DNA of 64,000 bases. Origin: Oribacterium sp. KHPX15. GTDB taxonomy: Bacteria > Bacillota > Clostridia > Lachnospirales > Lachnospiraceae. Both the position numbers and the translations under genes were made by a program. How positions within the stretch are numbered: the stretch's first letter is position 1; each line of letters opens with the position of its first letter. The stretch is from NCBI RefSeq assembly GCF_900107835.1, contig NZ_FNRG01000015.1, positions 33,202-97,201 on the forward strand, given 5' to 3'. Below are positions 61,176-64,000 of the stretch, in pieces. The notes under the pieces were generated by a model. The model saw only the letters and a program-made list of their open reading frames with translations. It was not told where the DNA came from and did no database searches.

Positions 61176-62123
61176 ATGCAGAGCTTTTTTATCGCAGCCA
61201 ATGCAGTAATACCGTTTATTTGTTATATGTTGTATGGATACATCATAAGACATTTGGGATATGGAGACGAAGCATTTTATACAAGGCTTAATCAGATAGT
61301 ATTCAAGGCTTTTTTTCCTATTCTGATGTTTAACAACCTTTATTCTGCTGACATTGACTTAGGAGAAAATGCGTCCCTTATTGCGATATTTACCGGTGTT
61401 CTCATAGCGATAATCCTGCTTTGTATAGTACTGGTGCCTGTTTTCGTAAAGGAGAATCCAAGAAAAGGCGTTGTCATTCAGTCTATATGGCGCAGTAATA
61501 CCCTGATGTTTGCATATCCTTTATGTGTAAGCATGTACGGAGAGGATTACGGAGCACTTGCGTCACTGGTTATCGCAACGATTGTTCCTGTATACAACGT
61601 TGGTGCGGTTATCATTTTCACACTTTTTGACAGAAGCGCAGGGTCAAAGGTGGATGTCAAAAAGATACTGATGAATATAATAACAAATCCTCTGATAGTC
61701 GGTGCCATTACCGGAGCTGTATTTAAATTTGCAGGCTGGCAGATTCCGGCATCTGTCATGAAACCCATCAGCAACTTTGCGAACATGACAACGCCGCTTG
61801 CCATCTTTATTCTGGGAGCCACACTTTCATTACCTGATATTGGAAAAAATATGAATATCATTGTTGTGACATTATTCCTGAAGCTTGTGGCGGTGCCGGC
61901 ATTTATTCTTGGTTTAATGTATATGCTTGGATATAGAGGACCTGAGCTTTTCATTGCGTTTATCCTGTATGCGACCCCTATTGCCGGAGCATCGTTCCCA
62001 ATGGCCCAGAATATGGGAGGAGACGGGGAACTTCAGGGTCAGCTCCTTGCCATAAGTACGGTTTTATCATTGTTTACCATATTCTTCTGGATAATGAGCC
62101 TTACAGCAGTGGGGATTTTCTAA
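61176..62123 (+). CDS. AEC-family transporter
   Basis: The 315-residue membrane protein has about ten helices arranged as two five-helix halves, like auxin efflux carrier family members. The family in bacteria carries dicarboxylates such as malonate or malate, or other anions; the substrate here is unknown. Conserved positions in the first half (NQIVFKAFFPILMFNNL) and in the second (TPLAIFILGATLSL, ATPIAGASFPMAQ) are intact. It starts 11 nt after the sce7726-like gene with AAGGGA as ribosome site, so they are probably co-transcribed. Confidence 0.88.
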   Translation: MQSFFIAANAVIPFICYMLYGYIIRHLGYGDEAFYTRLNQIVFKAFFPILMFNNLYSADIDLGENASLIAIFTGVLIAIILLCIVLVPVFVKENPRKGVVIQSIWRSNTLMFAYPLCVSMYGEDYGALASLVIATIVPVYNVGAVIIFTLFDRSAGSKVDVKKILMNIITNPLIVGAITGAVFKFAGWQIPASVMKPISNFANMTTPLAIFILGATLSLPDIGKNMNIIVVTLFLKLVAVPAFILGLMYMLGYRGPELFIAFILYATPIAGASFPMAQNMGGDGELQGQLLAISTVLSLFTIFFWIMSLTAVGIF

Positions 62124-62416
62124 AAATGGTTGATTTTGAAGGTGGTGATCGTTTTCGACCATATCAAATGCAGAAATCATCAAAGATATCATAAACCGTA
62201 GGAAATCCTCGAAAATATGATAGATTAGTCATGTGAATGACGATGTTTCAAGGGGACATTATCGGTATAGACAGGATAGAATATCTAAGATTTTCAGATG
62301 TTTTTTCGCGTTGACTACGAAAGTTATCATTTTTATAATGTTCCATGAAAAGGTGACAAATTTTTATCAGTTTATATCAGGTGGGATTTTGTTCCCATAC
62401 ACAGGAGGATACACCT

Positions 62417-63598
62417 ATGGATCTTTCATTTAAAGAAGGCGCTTTAAAAGCATTTCAGGAGAAATTCGGCACAGAAAGCCTTGATGGAGTAAAGTGTTAT
62501 TTTGCACCCGGCCGTGTGAATCTCATAGGAGAGCATACAGATTATAACGGTGGACATGTTTTTCCATGTGCGCTTACTATAGGAACCTATGCGGCTGCAA
62601 AAAAGAGAGATGACCGTAAGCTGCGTTTTTACAGTGTCAATCTTGATAAGATCGGTGTAGTAGAAACCTCCCTTGATGAGTTCAGACCTTTAAAAGATGA
62701 TAACTGGACATCCTACTTAAAGGGAGTTATGTGGGCCTTCGAAAAGAGGGGCTTTAAAATGGATAAGGGAATTGACTTGGTTATTTACGGAAACATTCCC
62801 AACGGATCAGGACTTTCCTCCAGTGCATCTATCGAGGTTCTTACAGGTTTTATTTTGAGAGACCTCTATGGTTTCGATGTGACTAATGTTGACCTTGCTG
62901 TCATCGGTCAGGATGCGGAGAATAACTACTGCGGTATGAACTGCGGAATCATGGACCAGTTCGCAAGCGCTATGGGTAAGAAGGATAATGCTATCTTCCT
63001 TGACTGCGCGACACTTAATTACGAGTACGCTCCTGTAGTTTTAAATGGAATGAAGCTGGTGGTTACCAATACAAACAAGAAGCATAAGCTCGTGGGTTCA
63101 GCTTACAATGACAGAAGAAGAGAATGTGAGGAGGCAAGAGAGATACTTGCTTCTGTTGCAGGAATCAAGACCCTTGGCGACCTCAGCAACGAGGATTTTG
63201 AAAAGCATAAGGATGCCATCAAGGATCCGGTTGTTCAGAAGAGAGCAAAGCATGCGGTATATGAGAATAACCGTACTCTGACAGCTGTTGCAGCTTTAAA
63301 GGCCGGAGACATTGAAACCTTTGGAAAGCTTATGAATGCATCACATGTTTCCCTGAGAGATGATTTCGAGGTCAGCTGTGAGGAACTTGATATCCTTGTG
63401 GAAGAGGCATGGAAGGTACCGGGAGTTCTCGGCTCACGTATGACCGGCGGCGGATTTGGCGGCTGTACAGTTTCCATCGTAAAGGATGAGGCGGTTGAAG
63501 ACTTTAGGAAGCTTGTGGGTGAAGCATATAAGAAACGTGTCGGCTATGATTGTACATTTTATGTTGTAAGCATCGGCGACGGACCACAGGTGATTTAA
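62417..63598 (+). CDS. galK: Galactokinase
   Basis: The 393-residue GHMP kinase phosphorylates galactose at C1 at the entry of the Leloir pathway. All signatures are intact: PGRVNLIGEHTDYNGG near residue 30, the ATP loop GSGLSSSASIE, and the C-terminal MTGGGFGGC. ATG 62417 is preceded by AGGAGG; the frame is open to 62381 but without a site. galT and galE are absent from the visible part, and an insertion-sequence end begins within ~100 nt downstream, so the operon may have been interrupted there. The 293-nt gap upstream shows no clear feature apart from the ribosome site. Confidence 0.95.
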   Translation: MDLSFKEGALKAFQEKFGTESLDGVKCYFAPGRVNLIGEHTDYNGGHVFPCALTIGTYAAAKKRDDRKLRFYSVNLDKIGVVETSLDEFRPLKDDNWTSYLKGVMWAFEKRGFKMDKGIDLVIYGNIPNGSGLSSSASIEVLTGFILRDLYGFDVTNVDLAVIGQDAENNYCGMNCGIMDQFASAMGKKDNAIFLDCATLNYEYAPVVLNGMKLVVTNTNKKHKLVGSAYNDRRRECEEAREILASVAGIKTLGDLSNEDFEKHKDAIKDPVVQKRAKHAVYENNRTLTAVAALKAGDIETFGKLMNASHVSLRDDFEVSCEELDILVEEAWKVPGVLGSRMTGGGFGGCTVSIVKDEAVEDFRKLVGEAYKKRVGYDCTFYVVSIGDGPQVI

Positions 63599-63824
63599 AT
63601 CATGCAATGGACTAACAGATAAGTAGTTTATGTGGCGTCAGCTCTTGAGAAGCGATTCTAAATGTGCTGTCGTTCCTATTATAGTCCAGCGGTGTGATGT
63701 CAAGTGAAAAATAATAATGTTTTGATATATTTTCTGCATCATTTGCTGGAAAAAGGGTAACCTTAATAAACCCTGCGATTTCAGCTTTTTTGAAGCAGGT
63801 GGTATTAGCAACAGGAATAAGTTC
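63599..63824 (-). mobile_element. IS110 3' flank and probable right end
   Basis: This stretch between galK and the transposase stop has no open frame. On the minus strand it contains TTGACA (63703-63698), with TATAAT 14 nt further on (63683-63678). In IS110 elements a -35 box near one end can combine with a -10 at the other end in the circular form. The element's border cannot be set without the left end. Confidence 0.45.
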
Positions 63825-64000
63825 TTATTCCGCTGCTCGATATAGGCGATTATCTTTCAGCAGTCGAAAGATTAACCGCACAAATTTACGGGCAGTTAAT
63901 GCGAGTGCACGTTTGTGTTGATGCCTGTTCACTTCTTTATACTTGGAGTGATAGAAGTTGCGGTACTCTGTGTCGCATTTCACGAGAGACAAGGCACCTT
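63825..64000 (-). mobile_element. IS110-family transposase, C-terminal end (partial)
   Basis: The minus strand from the window edge to the stop codon at 63825-63827 encodes 57 residues: ...CDTEYRNFYHSKYKEVNRHQHKRALALTARKFVRLIFRLLKDNRLYRAAE (read in two halves). The pattern of YxxKxxEVNxHxxALxxTARKxVRxIFxLLK matches the C-terminus of IS110-type transposases. The rest lies beyond the window, so whether the copy is intact is unknown. Confidence 0.8.

Overview
The window looks like a chromosomal segment of a low-to-moderate GC Firmicute of the Lachnospiraceae type, close to Butyrivibrio, Pseudobutyrivibrio or Roseburia. I infer this from protein character, AGGAGG-type ribosome sites, frequent extended -10 promoters (TGnTATAAT), the FtsW/PBP2 pair, a PdaA-type deacetylase, a VTC/DUF4956/Cthe_2159-type cluster and an NHLM-type peptide exporter. 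There is no phage, no CRISPR array and no rRNA operon. The only clear insertion sequence is a partial IS110-family transposase at the right edge.

Layout. 1-2462: the end of guaB, then nadE. 2465-7677: a compact peptide-export cassette, consisting of a 57-codon double-glycine precursor, a short HlyD-like protein, a C39-peptidase ABC exporter and an NHLM-type second ABC protein, closed by a strong terminator. 7817-13588: housekeeping genes (SpoU methyltransferase, ornithine carbamoyltransferase, small membrane protein, rpoD, queH, HPr, Mrp on the minus strand). 13815-18776: a LysR regulator divergent from two consecutive aconitase-superfamily dehydratase pairs (small then large subunit, twice), each preceded by a copy of a 62-nt element. 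18794-18971: a small RNA resembling the antitoxin RNA of type I toxin-antitoxin loci. 19008-28170: RNase H-like exonuclease (minus), ruvAB, zapA, a U32 protein split into two overlapping genes, FtsW/RodA and PBP2. 28326-29429: an atypical PRPP synthetase (minus). 29832-39084: two heterodimeric ABC exporters, each behind a hairpin-bearing leader, with a PAP2-like protein and a cytidylate-kinase-like protein between them.

39237-46189: cell-surface functions (CapA-like protein, tRNA-Thr(CGU), NlpC/P60 hydrolase, two zinc-ribbon proteins, PdaA-type deacetylase) and a minus-strand ATP-grasp-like protein. 46397-54358: an esterase-fold protein without a nucleophilic serine, then an envelope cluster: VTC polyphosphate-polymerase domain, DUF4956, Cthe_2159-type lipoprotein, GT2-GtrA fusion, phosphodiester-glycosidase-like protein and a small membrane protein. 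54513-60329: a Na/phosphate cotransporter and, convergent to it, two membrane-anchored SGNH-fold paralogues that have lost the catalytic Ser and His. 60436-64000: sce7726-like PD-(D/E)XK protein, AEC transporter, galactokinase and the IS110 remnant.

The strongest candidates for undescribed biology are the peptide-export cassette with a predicted 11-residue product, the paired pseudo-SGNH surface proteins, the VTC-centred envelope cluster, and two families of short dispersed repeats (a palindrome with core TTCTCRCYGGYGAGAA, and the 62-nt element). All function calls rest on reading the sequence and recalled family motifs. No database search was run.
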